Source: Nesterenkonia sandarakina (GTDB taxonomy: Bacteria > Actinomycetota > Actinomycetes > Actinomycetales > Micrococcaceae). Taken from it: a DNA stretch of 64,000 nucleotides. This document shows positions 7,950-16,114 of this stretch, in pieces (within the stretch, counting starts at the first letter, position 1; each line of letters opens with the position of its first letter). The DNA is taken from assembly GCF_013410215.1 (NCBI RefSeq), contig NZ_JACCFQ010000001.1, forward strand, positions 496,001 to 560,000, in the 5' to 3' direction. The notes under the pieces were generated by a model, which was not told where the DNA came from, did not search any database, and was given only the letters and a program-made list of their open reading frames with translations. Position numbers and translations under genes: made by a program.

Positions 7950-9113
7950 TCAGCGGCGCTGGCCGCGCAGGAAGTCGCCCTGGGGACGCCCCACGGCCTG
8001 CCCGGCATCCGGGCGGACGATGACCTCCTGAGCGGCGGCATAGAAGGTCGCCTCCTCGGCGGCGCCGTCGCGCACCACCAGCTGCACCGCGGGGTCCACC
8101 TTCCGCTTCACCAGTGCGAGCGCGATCGGGCCCATCTCATGATGCCGTGCCACCGAGGTCACCTTCCCCACGGGGCGCTCCTGAGCCAGATCCTCCGCAG
8201 TGGCCTCCGGGCCGGCGGAGAGCACGTCGGAGCCGACGGCGGGCAGCGTGTGCTCGCTGCCGTCGAGGTGCAGGAAGACCAGGCGGCGCGGTGGATGTCC
8301 CAGGTTGTGCACCCGCGCCACGGTCTCCTGACCCTTATAGCAGCCCTTGGACAGGTGCACGGCGGTGCGGATCAGGTCCAGCTCGTGCGGGATGGTCTTC
8401 TCGTCCACCTCACGGGCCAGCCGAGGCCGCCAGGCAGCGACGCGCAGCGCCTCGGACGCCATGGTCCCAGCCAGGGTCCACCCCGCCTGCTCCAGCTGCT
8501 CCACCACGCCGTGCAGCCCCGTGCGCGGAACCACGCTCAGCCACCAGGACCAGTCGAGGCCGGGATGCTCCTCCTCGGCGACCTGGGCGTAGCTGGAGGC
8601 GCCGGGGCCCAGCTTCGGCCACGGGTCCTCCCAGGCGACGGCGAGCTCGGCGTCGGCCGGAGTCGGCAGCGGCGCAGTGGATCCGAGCACGGCATAGTCC
8701 GCGGTGCGATCGGTGATCTCCACCCGGAGCATGAACTTCATCGAGTCCAGCCACTGGGCCAGGTCGGCGCCGTGGGAGTTCTCGGTGATCAGCCAGACGG
8801 TCTCGCCGTCGTCGACCACGGCGGCATCATGTTCGATGCGCCCAGAGATGTCCAGCAGCAGCAGCTCGGTGGACTCCCCCGGGGCCAGCCCGGCGATCTG
8901 CTGGGAGGACAGCGTGGTCAACCAGCTCAGCCGGTCCGGTCCGGTGACCGTGACCACGCTGCGATGGGAGAGGTCCACGACGCCGGCGCCGCGGGCCAGC
9001 GCGCGCTGCTCCCGGGTGGGGTCTCCGTAGTGCGCGGCGACCGGGGCGTCATCGCCGGCCTCGGGGACGGCGCCGGAACGCTCTAACAGGGGCGACTTCG
9101 AATACTCTTCCAC
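7950..9113 (-). CDS. ygfZ: Folate-binding YgfZ family protein
   Basis: YgfZ/GcvT-related proteins support iron-sulfur cluster assembly or repair using folate. The 387-residue protein carries the signature KGCYKGQETVARVHNLGHPP (K-G-C-Y-x-G-Q-E), including the reactive Cys, and an N-terminal GcvT-like part (VVDLSHRSVVTVTGPDRLSWL). It starts at GTG 9113 with AAGGAG 7 nt upstream. The FABP-like gene follows upstream in the same direction with an 81-nt gap, so the two may be co-transcribed. Confidence 0.9.
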   Translation of the reverse strand: MEEYSKSPLLERSGAVPEAGDDAPVAAHYGDPTREQRALARGAGVVDLSHRSVVTVTGPDRLSWLTTLSSQQIAGLAPGESTELLLLDISGRIEHDAAVVDDGETVWLITENSHGADLAQWLDSMKFMLRVEITDRTADYAVLGSTAPLPTPADAELAVAWEDPWPKLGPGASSYAQVAEEEHPGLDWSWWLSVVPRTGLHGVVEQLEQAGWTLAGTMASEALRVAAWRPRLAREVDEKTIPHELDLIRTAVHLSKGCYKGQETVARVHNLGHPPRRLVFLHLDGSEHTLPAVGSDVLSAGPEATAEDLAQERPVGKVTSVARHHEMGPIALALVKRKVDPAVQLVVRDGAAEEATFYAAAQEVIVRPDAGQAVGRPQGDFLRGQRR

Positions 9114-9194
9114 GGGCGGACTCCTTCATCGGTGCGGCGGGTGCGCGGGGGCGCACCGCGCGCGAGGCCTGCCGGGGGCAGGTGCGAGCGGAGC

Positions 9195-9830
9195 TCAGGC
9201 GGTGCGCGTGGCGCTGACCTCTTCGGCGGAGGCGGTGCGGTCCAGGATCGCCGAGGCGTGCGGGACCATCTCACCGTCGGCCGCGCGCAGGTCCCAGCGC
9301 CAGAACAGCTGGCTGTTCACCAGTCCGAACATCCGGGAGGCGCTCGGGTATTCCGCGGCGTGCTCTCCGCGCATCACGGCGTCCGTGGCCAGATGCAGCT
9401 GCGGTCCCTTGATCTTGCCGTAGTAGAGCTCTGCGATGCTGCCAGGATGGGCGATGGTGGCGGTGATCGCGAAGGACCCGTCTGACTCGGCGAGCTGGTC
9501 GACCTCGGCCGCGCTCTTATACGCCGGCACCACATCGGCCGGCTCCAGGCCCGGTCCGACGTCGGCGTCGGTGCGGGCACGGTCCAGGGACCAGAATCCG
9601 GATTCCACGGAGAGCGGGCGCAGACGTGCCCCGGCCTCATCGGAGAGCCAGGTCTCCGCGCGGTACTCCACGAACTCCAGCCCGGTGTCACGGAACGTGA
9701 CGTCCTGGGTGAAGATCGGATCATCCTGCTCCCCCGAGCCGAGACGGCCCTGGCCGCGCCAGCTGCCGAGCAGCCAGTACAGCGGTGCCAGCTCCGGGGT
9801 CAGGTCGGTGGGAAGCTCCATCGGGGCCAT
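9195..9830 (-). CDS. FABP/nitrobindin-like beta-barrel protein
   Basis: The 211-residue protein matches the bacterial fatty-acid-binding-like family (Rv2717c/Rv0813c type, now grouped with haem-binding nitrobindins). Visible motifs are LAPLYWLLGSWRGQGR (the GxWxGxG strand), the ELYYGKIKGPQLHLATDAVMR segment, and near the end MVPHASAILDR, whose His could be the haem ligand of nitrobindins. Ligand and role (haem, NO or lipid) are not provable here. ATG 9830 has AGGAG 8 nt upstream. In mycobacteria a relative lies close to glnR and mshD, as here. Confidence 0.85.
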   Translation of the reverse strand: MAPMELPTDLTPELAPLYWLLGSWRGQGRLGSGEQDDPIFTQDVTFRDTGLEFVEYRAETWLSDEAGARLRPLSVESGFWSLDRARTDADVGPGLEPADVVPAYKSAAEVDQLAESDGSFAITATIAHPGSIAELYYGKIKGPQLHLATDAVMRGEHAAEYPSASRMFGLVNSQLFWRWDLRAADGEMVPHASAILDRTASAEEVSATRTA

Positions 9831-9899
9831 CGGCTCAGCTCCTGGGCGCGCGGTGGACGAGGCCCGGACGGGCCGTTTTCGGGCGGCGGTGCAGGCGGA

Positions 9900-10034
9900 T
9901 CAGCGCTGACCCTTGTACAGCCGGGAGATGACGGTCCAGGAGATGCCGGCGATCATCAGCGTGACCAGGACCAGCAGCCCGATGAAGAAGATCTCCAGTG
10001 CCAGCAGTGACACGTTCTGCAATGCAAAGTTCAT
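9900..10034 (-). CDS. 44-residue single-span membrane protein
   Basis: A short frame encodes MNFALQNVSLL followed by one long hydrophobic segment (about residues 8-33) and a basic end, SRLYKGQR. No family is assigned. I accept it because of the clean membrane-helix pattern with positive C-terminus and because it fills the gap between the FABP-like gene and the permease on the same strand. No ribosome binding site is present, but TACACT lies 6 nt before the ATG, the spacing of a leaderless promoter. Confidence 0.6.
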   Translation of the reverse strand: MNFALQNVSLLALEIFFIGLLVLVTLMIAGISWTVISRLYKGQR

Positions 10035-10051
10035 GGGGGAAGTGTACAACT

Positions 10052-10894
10052 TCACACCAGCAGAAGACGCTCCGTGAAGTAGGTCAGCGCACCCATGGCC
10101 GCGATCGGTGCCGCGCCGACCGCGATTCCGGAGAGGACCCCCTGCGGCGGGCCCTGGGTGATCAGGAACCGGCGGAAGGACCCGAGCAGCAGCCCCGCGA
10201 TCAGGCCCAGCGTCCCGGCGAAGAGCAGGGTGAGCTCGCCCCAGGCCAGGGTCATGCCCAGGGCGGCCGCGGTGCTTCCCACCACCACCAGCAGCATCGC
10301 CCACATGTTCGGCAGCGGGATCACGGCCAGCAGGGTCGCCACGATCAGAGTGCCTGCGGCCAGCGTCACCACCGCGAGCTCCCCGGAGGCGCCGGTGACC
10401 GCAAGCAGCGCGGTGTCCTCGAAGAGCAGTCCCCGCACGGCCAGCAGCCCTCGGGCACCCTCTGCCCCGGAGGCCTCGGCGAGCTCCACCGGGTAGCGCA
10501 GCCCGGCCACCCACCCGGCTCCGGTGGTGGCGATCAGCACGCCGGCACAGGCTCCGATGGTGGACTCCAGGCGGTGCGGCCTGCCGGTGCCGCGCAGGAC
10601 CTGGATCAGGAAGACGCTCATGACGCCGAAGGCCAGTGCCACCGAGGACCAGAAGAACAGATCACTCGCCGAGCCGACGACCCCGGCACCGAGGGCCGAA
10701 ATCACGCCGGCGCCGGCGATCACCGCTGAGAGCGAGCGCCGAGCGGAGACGCCCATCAGCTGGGGCCATCCCAGGGCGATCAGGATCGAGAGCCCGCAGA
10801 CCACCATGGTCATCGCGAAGGCTCCGGCCCAGGAGGCCAGAGCGAGCGCCATGGCTGCGAGCAGGGCGGAGGCTGCCACTGGGATGTACTTCAC
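10052..10894 (-). CDS. Multi-span membrane protein (permease-like)
   Basis: The 280-residue product is almost entirely hydrophobic, with roughly eight predicted membrane helices, for example SALLAAMALALASWAGAFAM and the LTLLFAGTLGLIAGLLLG stretch. It resembles conserved actinobacterial proteins annotated as permeases next to glnR, but the substrate is unknown. I start at GTG 10894 (AGGA 9 nt upstream); an ATG at 10933 and one at 10999 are in frame but would add a basic, non-hydrophobic leader that overlaps the control region shared with glnR. The small 44-residue gene follows 17 nt downstream. Confidence 0.75.
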   Translation of the reverse strand: MKYIPVAASALLAAMALALASWAGAFAMTMVVCGLSILIALGWPQLMGVSARRSLSAVIAGAGVISALGAGVVGSASDLFFWSSVALAFGVMSVFLIQVLRGTGRPHRLESTIGACAGVLIATTGAGWVAGLRYPVELAEASGAEGARGLLAVRGLLFEDTALLAVTGASGELAVVTLAAGTLIVATLLAVIPLPNMWAMLLVVVGSTAAALGMTLAWGELTLLFAGTLGLIAGLLLGSFRRFLITQGPPQGVLSGIAVGAAPIAAMGALTYFTERLLLV

Positions 10895-10932
10895 AACAGG
10901 CCATCCTAGGGGGCGGCGCTTCACACGTCGCA

Positions 10933-10938
10933 TATACT
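10933..10938 (+). promoter_or_regulatory. Possible -10 of glnR
   Basis: TATACT is close to consensus and lies 122 nt before glnR; I see no good -35. The start of transcription would be just upstream of the palindrome at 10963-10977. Confidence 0.35.
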
Positions 10939-10962
10939 CAACGGCAGATCGCTGAATCGCGT

Positions 10963-10977
10963 TTTCACATTGTGAAA
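10963..10977. promoter_or_regulatory. Operator-like palindrome TTTCACA-T-TGTGAAA
   Basis: A perfect 7-bp inverted repeat around one base sits in the divergent region between the permease and glnR. This is a typical transcription-factor site. It partly resembles GlnR half-sites (AC-n-GAAA), though with different spacing, so autoregulation is possible but unproven. Confidence 0.5.
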
Positions 10978-10984
10978 TCCCTGG

Positions 10985-11014
10985 CGTTGAAGACCGCAAT
11001 CACCGTTGAAGACC
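10985..11014 (+). repeat. Direct repeat CGTTGAAGACC upstream of glnR
   Basis: Two identical 11-mers (10985-10995 and 11004-11014) are spaced by 19 nt, about two helical turns, in the glnR leader. A near copy occurs before the LysE gene at 33335. A binding site is possible. Confidence 0.4.
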
Positions 11015-11060
11015 CTGCGGGACCCGGACAAGACAGTGACCCAAGGGGAAGGAGTCATGG

Positions 11061-11771
11061 ATGGCTCAAGTTCTGCTGCTCTCAGACACCCCGGACGACG
11101 CGCTTCCGTCCCTGGAGCTGCTCACGCACCGCATTCGCAGCTTCCCCGCGGAGGCCTCCTCGATCGTGCGTGCTCCCAATGTGGATGTGACGCTGATCGA
11201 TGCGCGCAGCAAGCTCGCCCACGCCCGCTCGCTGTGTCAGCTGGTGAAGTCCTCCATGCTCTCCCCGGTGCTGGTCATCGTCACCGAGGCCGGGCTGGCC
11301 ACGCTGAACGAGTCCTGGCAGGCCGATGACTTCATCCTCGGCGAGGCCAGCCCCGGCGAGATCGACGCCCGGATCCGACTGGCTGCGGTGGAGACCGTGG
11401 AGGAGACCCCGGTGGGGGAGATCCGCGCCGGGGGCATCACCATCGACGAGACCACCTATATGGCCACGATCAACGGGCGTCTGCTGAACCTGACCTATAA
11501 GGAGTTCGAGCTGCTCAAGCACCTGGCTCTGCACCCGGGCCAGGTCTTCACCCGGGACCGGCTGCTCCACGATGTCTGGGGCTATGACTACTTCGGCGGC
11601 ACCCGCACCGTGGACGTGCACATCCGACGCCTGCGCGCGAAGCTCGGACCCGACCACGAGTCCCTGATCGGGACGGTGCGCAATGTGGGATACCGCCTGG
11701 TGATCAGCGGAACCGACACCGTGGACCCCCCGGAGGGCGACCGAGAGGACGACGGCGCGGACGCTGCCTGA
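11061..11771 (+). CDS. glnR: Orphan OmpR-type response regulator GlnR
   Basis: GlnR is the global regulator of nitrogen assimilation in actinobacteria. The 236-residue product has an atypical receiver domain (MAQVLLLSDT; Asp47 in VTLIDARS) and a C-terminal winged helix (LLNLTYKEFELLKHLALHPG, then VWGYDYFGGTRTVDVHIRRL). No sensor kinase gene is adjacent, as is normal for GlnR. Identification rests strongly on context: in mycobacteria glnR also lies directly before mshD, with a nitrobindin/FABP-like gene nearby. The start ATG 11061 has GGGGAAGGAG upstream; the promoter region holds a palindrome and a direct repeat. Confidence 0.85.
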   Translation: MAQVLLLSDTPDDALPSLELLTHRIRSFPAEASSIVRAPNVDVTLIDARSKLAHARSLCQLVKSSMLSPVLVIVTEAGLATLNESWQADDFILGEASPGEIDARIRLAAVETVEETPVGEIRAGGITIDETTYMATINGRLLNLTYKEFELLKHLALHPGQVFTRDRLLHDVWGYDYFGGTRTVDVHIRRLRAKLGPDHESLIGTVRNVGYRLVISGTDTVDPPEGDREDDGADAA

Positions 11772-11775
11772 GCCG

Positions 11776-11805
11776 GTGACCCCAAGGGTTCAGCTCCGAT
11801 ACAGT
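11776..11805 (+). promoter_or_regulatory. Leaderless promoter of mshD
   Basis: -35 GTGACC (11776-11781), 18-nt spacer, -10 TACAGT (11800-11805), then six bases to ATG 11812. Transcription would start on or next to the start codon. Confidence 0.55.
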
Positions 11806-11811
11806 GAGCCC

Positions 11812-12867
11812 ATGAACCCAGGCGACGTCACCCCAGAAGGCAGCGACCCAGCAGTCGTCGAGCTCAGCGAAGGCGCACCCGACGCGGATCTGCACCACGC
11901 GCTGCTCGAGCTGGCCGCCGTGGCCACCGAGGCCGACGCGAACCCGCCGTTCTCCGAACAGACCCTCATCGAGCTGCACCGAGCGGCAGACCGGCGGGCG
12001 ACCGAGGCCGGCACCCGGTCCGATGTCGCTGATGCCAGCGAGTCCGCTGATGTTCAGGCGCAGGGGCGCATTCCGCTGCGCATCGTCTATGCCTGGACCG
12101 ACGCGCGGCCGGACTCGCGGCTGCTCGCCGGAGCCGGCGTCGTCGTCGAAGGTGAGACCGGGGTCCCGGACGTGCTGGAGATGGTGGTCCGTCCGGACTG
12201 CCGACAGCGCGGGATCGGCGCCGCCCTGGTCGAGGCGCTCACCGAGGCCGCCCCCTCCCCCGAGTCGGGCCGGGTGCAGCGCGCCTGGGCCCACGGGGAG
12301 CACGACGCGGCCGCCCGCCTGGCCCGTCGCTTCGGCTGGGCCCCGGTGCGTGAGCTCTGGCGGATGCGCCTGACCGACCTCGATGAGGCGCCTGCTCCCC
12401 AGCTGCCGGAAACCGTCTCGATCCGCGCCTTCCGACCCGGCGTGGATGATCAGGCCTGGCTGAGCGCGAACGCCGCGGCCTTCGCCGATCACCCCGAACA
12501 GGGACGGCTGACCCTGGAAGACCTGCATGACCGCATGGCCGAGGACTGGTTCGACCCGGAGGGGTTCCTGCTGGCCTGGGAGGGCGAGACGCTGCTCGGC
12601 TTCCACTGGACCAAGGTCGCGGACCCGGAGCTCGGTGAGGTCTATGTGGTCGGCGTGGTGCCCGAGGCCCAGGGTCGAGGACTGGGCCGCAGTCTGACCC
12701 TGGCGGGGATCGAGCATCTGCACCAGGCGGGACTCGCCGCCATCATGCTCTACGTGGACGCCGACAACGCCGCCGCCGTGAAGCTCTACAAGAAGCTCGG
12801 TTTCACCAAGTGGGACGCGGACACGATGTACGCCCCGACCGTGGAGGCTGCGGCGGAACCAGCCTGA
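11812..12867 (+). CDS. mshD: Mycothiol synthase
   Basis: MshD acetylates Cys-GlcN-Ins, the last step of mycothiol synthesis, the main low-molecular-weight thiol of actinobacteria. The 351-residue protein is a tandem GNAT: the first acetyl-CoA motif is LEMVVRPDCRQRGIGAALVEA (about residues 123-143), the second VVGVVPEAQGRGLGRSL near 280, followed by AIMLYVDADNAAAVKLYKKL. Its place right after glnR agrees with other actinobacteria. There is no ribosome binding site; the start is chosen at ATG 11812 because a promoter ends 6 nt before it. Confidence 0.92.
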   Translation: MNPGDVTPEGSDPAVVELSEGAPDADLHHALLELAAVATEADANPPFSEQTLIELHRAADRRATEAGTRSDVADASESADVQAQGRIPLRIVYAWTDARPDSRLLAGAGVVVEGETGVPDVLEMVVRPDCRQRGIGAALVEALTEAAPSPESGRVQRAWAHGEHDAAARLARRFGWAPVRELWRMRLTDLDEAPAPQLPETVSIRAFRPGVDDQAWLSANAAAFADHPEQGRLTLEDLHDRMAEDWFDPEGFLLAWEGETLLGFHWTKVADPELGEVYVVGVVPEAQGRGLGRSLTLAGIEHLHQAGLAAIMLYVDADNAAAVKLYKKLGFTKWDADTMYAPTVEAAAEPA

Positions 12868-12881
12868 TATCTTGGTCTCTC

Positions 12882-13904
12882 GTGAGCTCCCCCGAGACCA
12901 TGAGCAAGGTCCCCCGCCGCAGAACTGTCACGGTCTCCGATGACGGGCTCGACGCCGAGATACTCGCCGCCGGCGCCCTGTGCTGGCGCCTGCGCCGCTC
13001 CGAGCTTGAAGTGCTGGTGATCCACCGGCCGCGCTATGACGACTGGTCCTTCCCCAAGGGGAAGCTCGATGAGGGCGAGACCCTCCCGGAGTGCGCGGTC
13101 CGAGAGGTCCGCGAGGAGATCGGGCTGAAGGTCCGGCTCGGCATGCCGCTGCCGATCACCCGCTACTGCGTGGGCAAGGCCCGCGGCACCAAGAACGGCA
13201 ACGGCGGCAAGGACAAGGCCGTCTGGTACTGGGCCGCGCAGGTCTCCGAGGGCACTCCGGTGCCCGATGGTGACGAGGTCGACGAGACCGCGTGGGTCAG
13301 CGTGGCCCGGGCCCGGGAGCTGCTGAGCAATCCGGGCGACGTGCTGCCGCTGGACGAGCTCGAACGGCTCCACGAGGATCAGCGCCTGCACACCCTGCCC
13401 TTCATCGTGCTGCGCCATGCCAAGGCCAAGCCGCGGTCCTCCTGGTCGCGTGCCGAGTCGGAGCGTCCGCTCGCCGCGACCGGCAAGCGGCAGGCCCGGG
13501 CCGTGGAACGGCTGCTGGTCTGCTGGCGACCCCGGCACCTGGAATCCAGTCCGTGGCGGCGCTGCGCGGAGACCATCGCTCCCTATGTGAAGGCCCACCG
13601 CAACCGCGCCACCTACCGGAAGTCGCTCACCGAGAAGCGCGCCGAGGTCCACCCGGAGCGCACCCAGGCTCGGGTCCGACGGGCCCTGGAACTGCTGCTG
13701 CCCACCCTGATCTGCAGCCACCGCCCGGTGCTGCCGCTGATCCTCGAGACCACCAGCGGCTGGCTCCAGGACCGGGCGCTGCTGGAGGCGATCCCGGATG
13801 AGGACCCCTACCTGCGCCCCGGCGCCGTGCTGGTGGCTCAGCAGGCCATGGACCGCGGCGGGGAGATCGTCTCGATCGAGGTCTACGAGCCCTTCGAGGA
13901 CTGA
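12882..13904 (+). CDS. NUDIX hydrolase fused to histidine phosphatase (MutT1-like)
   Basis: Mycobacterial MutT1 has the same architecture and hydrolyses 8-oxo-dGTP/GTP and diadenosine polyphosphates. Here the N-terminal NUDIX box is GKLDEGETLPECAVREVREE (G-x5-E-x7-REVxEE), and the second half begins with a phosphatase loop LRHAKAKPRSSW, then LAATGKRQARAVERLL and ESSPWRRCAETI. The start is uncertain: GTG 12882 follows TATCTT by 8 nt (leaderless), while ATG 12900 is an alternative that removes six residues. It lies 14 nt after mshD. In related genera a polyphosphate kinase gene often sits beside this gene; it is absent here. Confidence 0.85.
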   Translation: MSSPETMSKVPRRRTVTVSDDGLDAEILAAGALCWRLRRSELEVLVIHRPRYDDWSFPKGKLDEGETLPECAVREVREEIGLKVRLGMPLPITRYCVGKARGTKNGNGGKDKAVWYWAAQVSEGTPVPDGDEVDETAWVSVARARELLSNPGDVLPLDELERLHEDQRLHTLPFIVLRHAKAKPRSSWSRAESERPLAATGKRQARAVERLLVCWRPRHLESSPWRRCAETIAPYVKAHRNRATYRKSLTEKRAEVHPERTQARVRRALELLLPTLICSHRPVLPLILETTSGWLQDRALLEAIPDEDPYLRPGAVLVAQQAMDRGGEIVSIEVYEPFED

Positions 13905-13928
13905 GCCTCGCCGGCTCGGCCGCCAGGA

Positions 13929-13957
13929 CTGACAATCACGGACTGTGACGGTACTCT
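13929..13957 (+). promoter_or_regulatory. Leaderless promoter of the small GNAT gene
   Basis: -35 CTGACA (13929-13934), 17-nt spacer and -10 TACTCT (13952-13957), with six bases to ATG 13964. This is the clearest two-element example of the leaderless layout in the window. Confidence 0.65.
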
Positions 13958-13963
13958 CAGTCC

Positions 13964-14299
13964 ATGAGTGCGCCGAAGAACGTTCATCCCACCGCCGAGC
14001 TCAACATCGACGAGGACCGAGGCCGTGCGGAGCTCTGGGACACCATCAATGGCCGGCGCACCTTCATCGGGTTCATCGGGTTCACCCCCGAGACGCTTCG
14101 CGGCCAGGAGGTCACACTTCTGCAGCACACCATCGTGCACCCGCAGTACGGCAGGCAAGGCTACGCCCGCTGCCTGGTCACGCTGCTGCTGGACCAGCTG
14201 AAGGCGGAGGACCGGCTCTTCGCCTCGGAATGCACCTATGTGGATGCCTATCTGCACCGCTACCCGGAGTACCGCTCCCAGCAGGCCACGTTCTCCTGA
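13964..14299 (+). CDS. Small GNAT-like protein (NATD1/YidJ type)
   Basis: The 111-residue protein has the compact acetyltransferase fold of the Acetyltransf_CG family: a strand pair with ELWDTINGRRTFIGFIGF, the acetyl-CoA segment LLQHTIVHPQYGRQGYARCL (H-T-x-V-x-P-x-x-x-G-x-G-x-A), and a conserved Cys in ASECTYVDAYLHRYPEYR. Substrates of this family are unknown. It is transcribed alone from its own promoter, 60 nt after the MutT1-like gene. Confidence 0.85.
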   Translation: MSAPKNVHPTAELNIDEDRGRAELWDTINGRRTFIGFIGFTPETLRGQEVTLLQHTIVHPQYGRQGYARCLVTLLLDQLKAEDRLFASECTYVDAYLHRYPEYRSQQATFS

Positions 14300-14395
14300 G
14301 CCGCCGGACGCGGTGACCGGCAGCCGCTGCGAGCCGGCCATCAGCCGGACTGCGACGGCGGACGAAACGCCTCAGGTGCGCTTGGCCTGCACCGG

Positions 14396-14401
14396 TATGC
14401 T
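14396..14401 (+). promoter_or_regulatory. -10 element of thyA
   Basis: TATGCT followed by six bases and GTG 14408, again the leaderless spacing. No clear -35. Confidence 0.5.
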
Positions 14402-14407
14402 GGGTCC

Positions 14408-15217
14408 GTGAACTCGCCGATCCCCACCCCTTATGAGGACCTGCTGGCTGACGTGCTGCGCACCGGCACCGCCAAGTCCGACCGCACCGGAACCGGCACC
14501 CGAAGCGTCTTCGGACGCCAGATCCGGTTCGACCTCAGCGAGTCCTTCCCGCTGATCACCACCAAACGGGTCCACTTCAAGTCGGTGGCCCTGGAGCTGC
14601 TGTGGTTCCTGCGCGGGGACTCCAACGCCGGCTGGCTCCAGGAGCGCGGCGTGCGGATCTGGAACGAATGGGCCGGTGAGGACGGTGAGCTCGGCCCGAT
14701 CTACGGAGTGCAGTGGCGCTCCTGGCCGACTCCGGATGGCAAGGACATCGATCAGATCCAGCAGCTGATCACCTCGCTGAGGACGAACCCCGATTCCCGG
14801 CGCCACGTGGTGAGCGCCTGGAACCCGGCGCAGATCGATGAGATGGCGCTGCCGCCCTGCCACATCATGTTCCAGTTCTACGTGGCCGACGGGCGACTCT
14901 CCTGCCAGCTCTACCAGCGCAGCGCAGACATGTTCCTCGGTGTGCCCTTCAACATCGCCTCCTACGCCCTGCTCACCCGGATGGTCGCCCAGCAGGTCGG
15001 GCTGCAGCCAGGTGAGTTCATCTGGACCGGCGGCGACTGCCACATCTATGACAACCACGTGGAGCAGGTGCGCGAACAGCTCTCCCGCGCCCCCTACCCC
15101 TCCCCCCGCTTGGAGTTCACCCGCACCCCGGAGTCGATCTTCGACTACGAGTTCGAAGACTTCGACGTGCGTGACTACCAGCACCACCCGGCGATCAAGG
15201 CCGTCGTCGCCGTATGA
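14408..15217 (+). CDS. thyA: Thymidylate synthase
   Basis: ThyA methylates dUMP to dTMP using methylene-tetrahydrofolate, leaving dihydrofolate for FolA. The 269-residue length is typical. Motifs: [19 protein letters not shown] at the dUMP phosphate site, the catalytic Cys in [12 protein letters not shown], and [17 protein letters not shown]. The start is GTG with no ribosome binding site but a -10 element 6 nt upstream. Its stop codon overlaps the folA start (ATGA), so the two are translationally coupled, which suits the shared folate cycle. Confidence 0.97.
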   Translation: MNSPIPTPYEDLLADVLRTGTAKSDRTGTGTRSVFGRQIRFDLSESFPLITTKRVHFKSVALELLWFLRGDSNAGWLQERGVRIWNEWAGEDGELGPIYGVQWRSWPTPDGKDIDQIQQLITSLRTNPDSRRHVVSAWNPAQIDEMALPPCHIMFQFYVADGRLSCQLYQRSADMFLGVPFNIASYALLTRMVAQQVGLQPGEFIWTGGDCHIYDNHVEQVREQLSRAPYPSPRLEFTRTPESIFDYEFEDFDVRDYQHHPAIKAVVAV

Positions 15218-16077
15218 GCGGGGACCCCACCCCGGCACAGATCGGCATGATCTGGGCCCAGACTCAGAACGGTGTGATCGGCGACGCCGGGGCCATGCCC
15301 TGGCACCTGCCCGAGGACCTGGCGCACTTCAAGGCCACCACCGGCGGCGCCCCGGTGGTGATGGGCCGCCGGACCTGGGAGTCCTTCCCGGCGAAGTACC
15401 GTCCGCTCCCCGGGCGGCAGAACATCGTGATCACTAAGGATCCGCATGCCGCGGAGCAGATCCGCGAGCTGGGCGGACATCCGGTGACCAGCCTGGACGA
15501 GGGGATCAAGATCGCCTCGGAGCTCGCGACGGAGAAGATCTGGATCATCGGGGGCGGGCGGGTCTATGCCGAGACCGTGGACCGAGGCCTCGCGGATCTC
15601 GCCGTGATCACCGTGATCCAGTCCGACGCCTCCGGCGACACCTCGGCCCCGGCGCTGACCCCGGAATGGGAGCTGACCGAGCGTGAGCCCGCTGCCGGGC
15701 GGCATCAGGGAGCCAACGGGCTGGCGTTCCACATCGAGACCCACCGACGAAAGCCTGAGATGACACCGACCTCCCTCTCCACCGAGGACGCGACCCGCAG
15801 CGCCGAGACGAGCTCCCAGGCCACCTCGACGAACCTGATGCTGCTCGGCCTCGGCGGTTACCTGATCCTGCCGTTCCTGGCTCTGTTCACGGTGACACTG
15901 GGCTTCGTGCTGGTGCTCAACGACCGGATCATCCCGGGCCTGGCCTTCCTGTTCGTCGCCCAGCTCTGGGTGGCCGGGGGGCTGTGGGCGCATCTGAAGC
16001 GCCGTCGTCTGCTGCAGGAGATCAAGGAAGCCAGCGCCTCCACGAACCACCAGGAGAACCTCGGCGCCGAGGGCTGA
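15214..16077 (+). CDS. folA: Dihydrofolate reductase with a fused C-terminal membrane domain
   Basis: Residues 1-180 form a normal DHFR that reduces dihydrofolate: [32 protein letters not shown], and [13 protein letters not shown]. DHFRs usually end here at about 160-180 residues. In this gene the frame continues without a stop through a Ser/Thr-rich linker (about 185-208) into two membrane helices ([20 protein letters not shown] and [19 protein letters not shown]) and a basic tail, [14 protein letters not shown], for 287 residues in all. An ATG at residue 186 (MTPTSL) might mark a once separate small membrane gene, or an internal start could yield both products. The enzyme may therefore be membrane-bound. 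It overlaps thyA by 4 nt. Confidence 0.9.
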   Translation: MSGDPTPAQIGMIWAQTQNGVIGDAGAMPWHLPEDLAHFKATTGGAPVVMGRRTWESFPAKYRPLPGRQNIVITKDPHAAEQIRELGGHPVTSLDEGIKIASELATEKIWIIGGGRVYAETVDRGLADLAVITVIQSDASGDTSAPALTPEWELTEREPAAGRHQGANGLAFHIETHRRKPEMTPTSLSTEDATRSAETSSQATSTNLMLLGLGGYLILPFLALFTVTLGFVLVLNDRIIPGLAFLFVAQLWVAGGLWAHLKRRRLLQEIKEASASTNHQENLGAEG

Positions 16078-16102
16078 CTCTGACCCGCTGAGTCGACTCC
16101 GC

Positions 16103-16108
16103 TACCCT
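16103..16108 (+). promoter_or_regulatory. -10 element of asd
   Basis: TACCCT lies six bases before ATG 16115; the six bases GGAGGC could also act as a ribosome binding site on a longer transcript. Confidence 0.4.
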
Positions 16109-16114
16109 GGAGGC

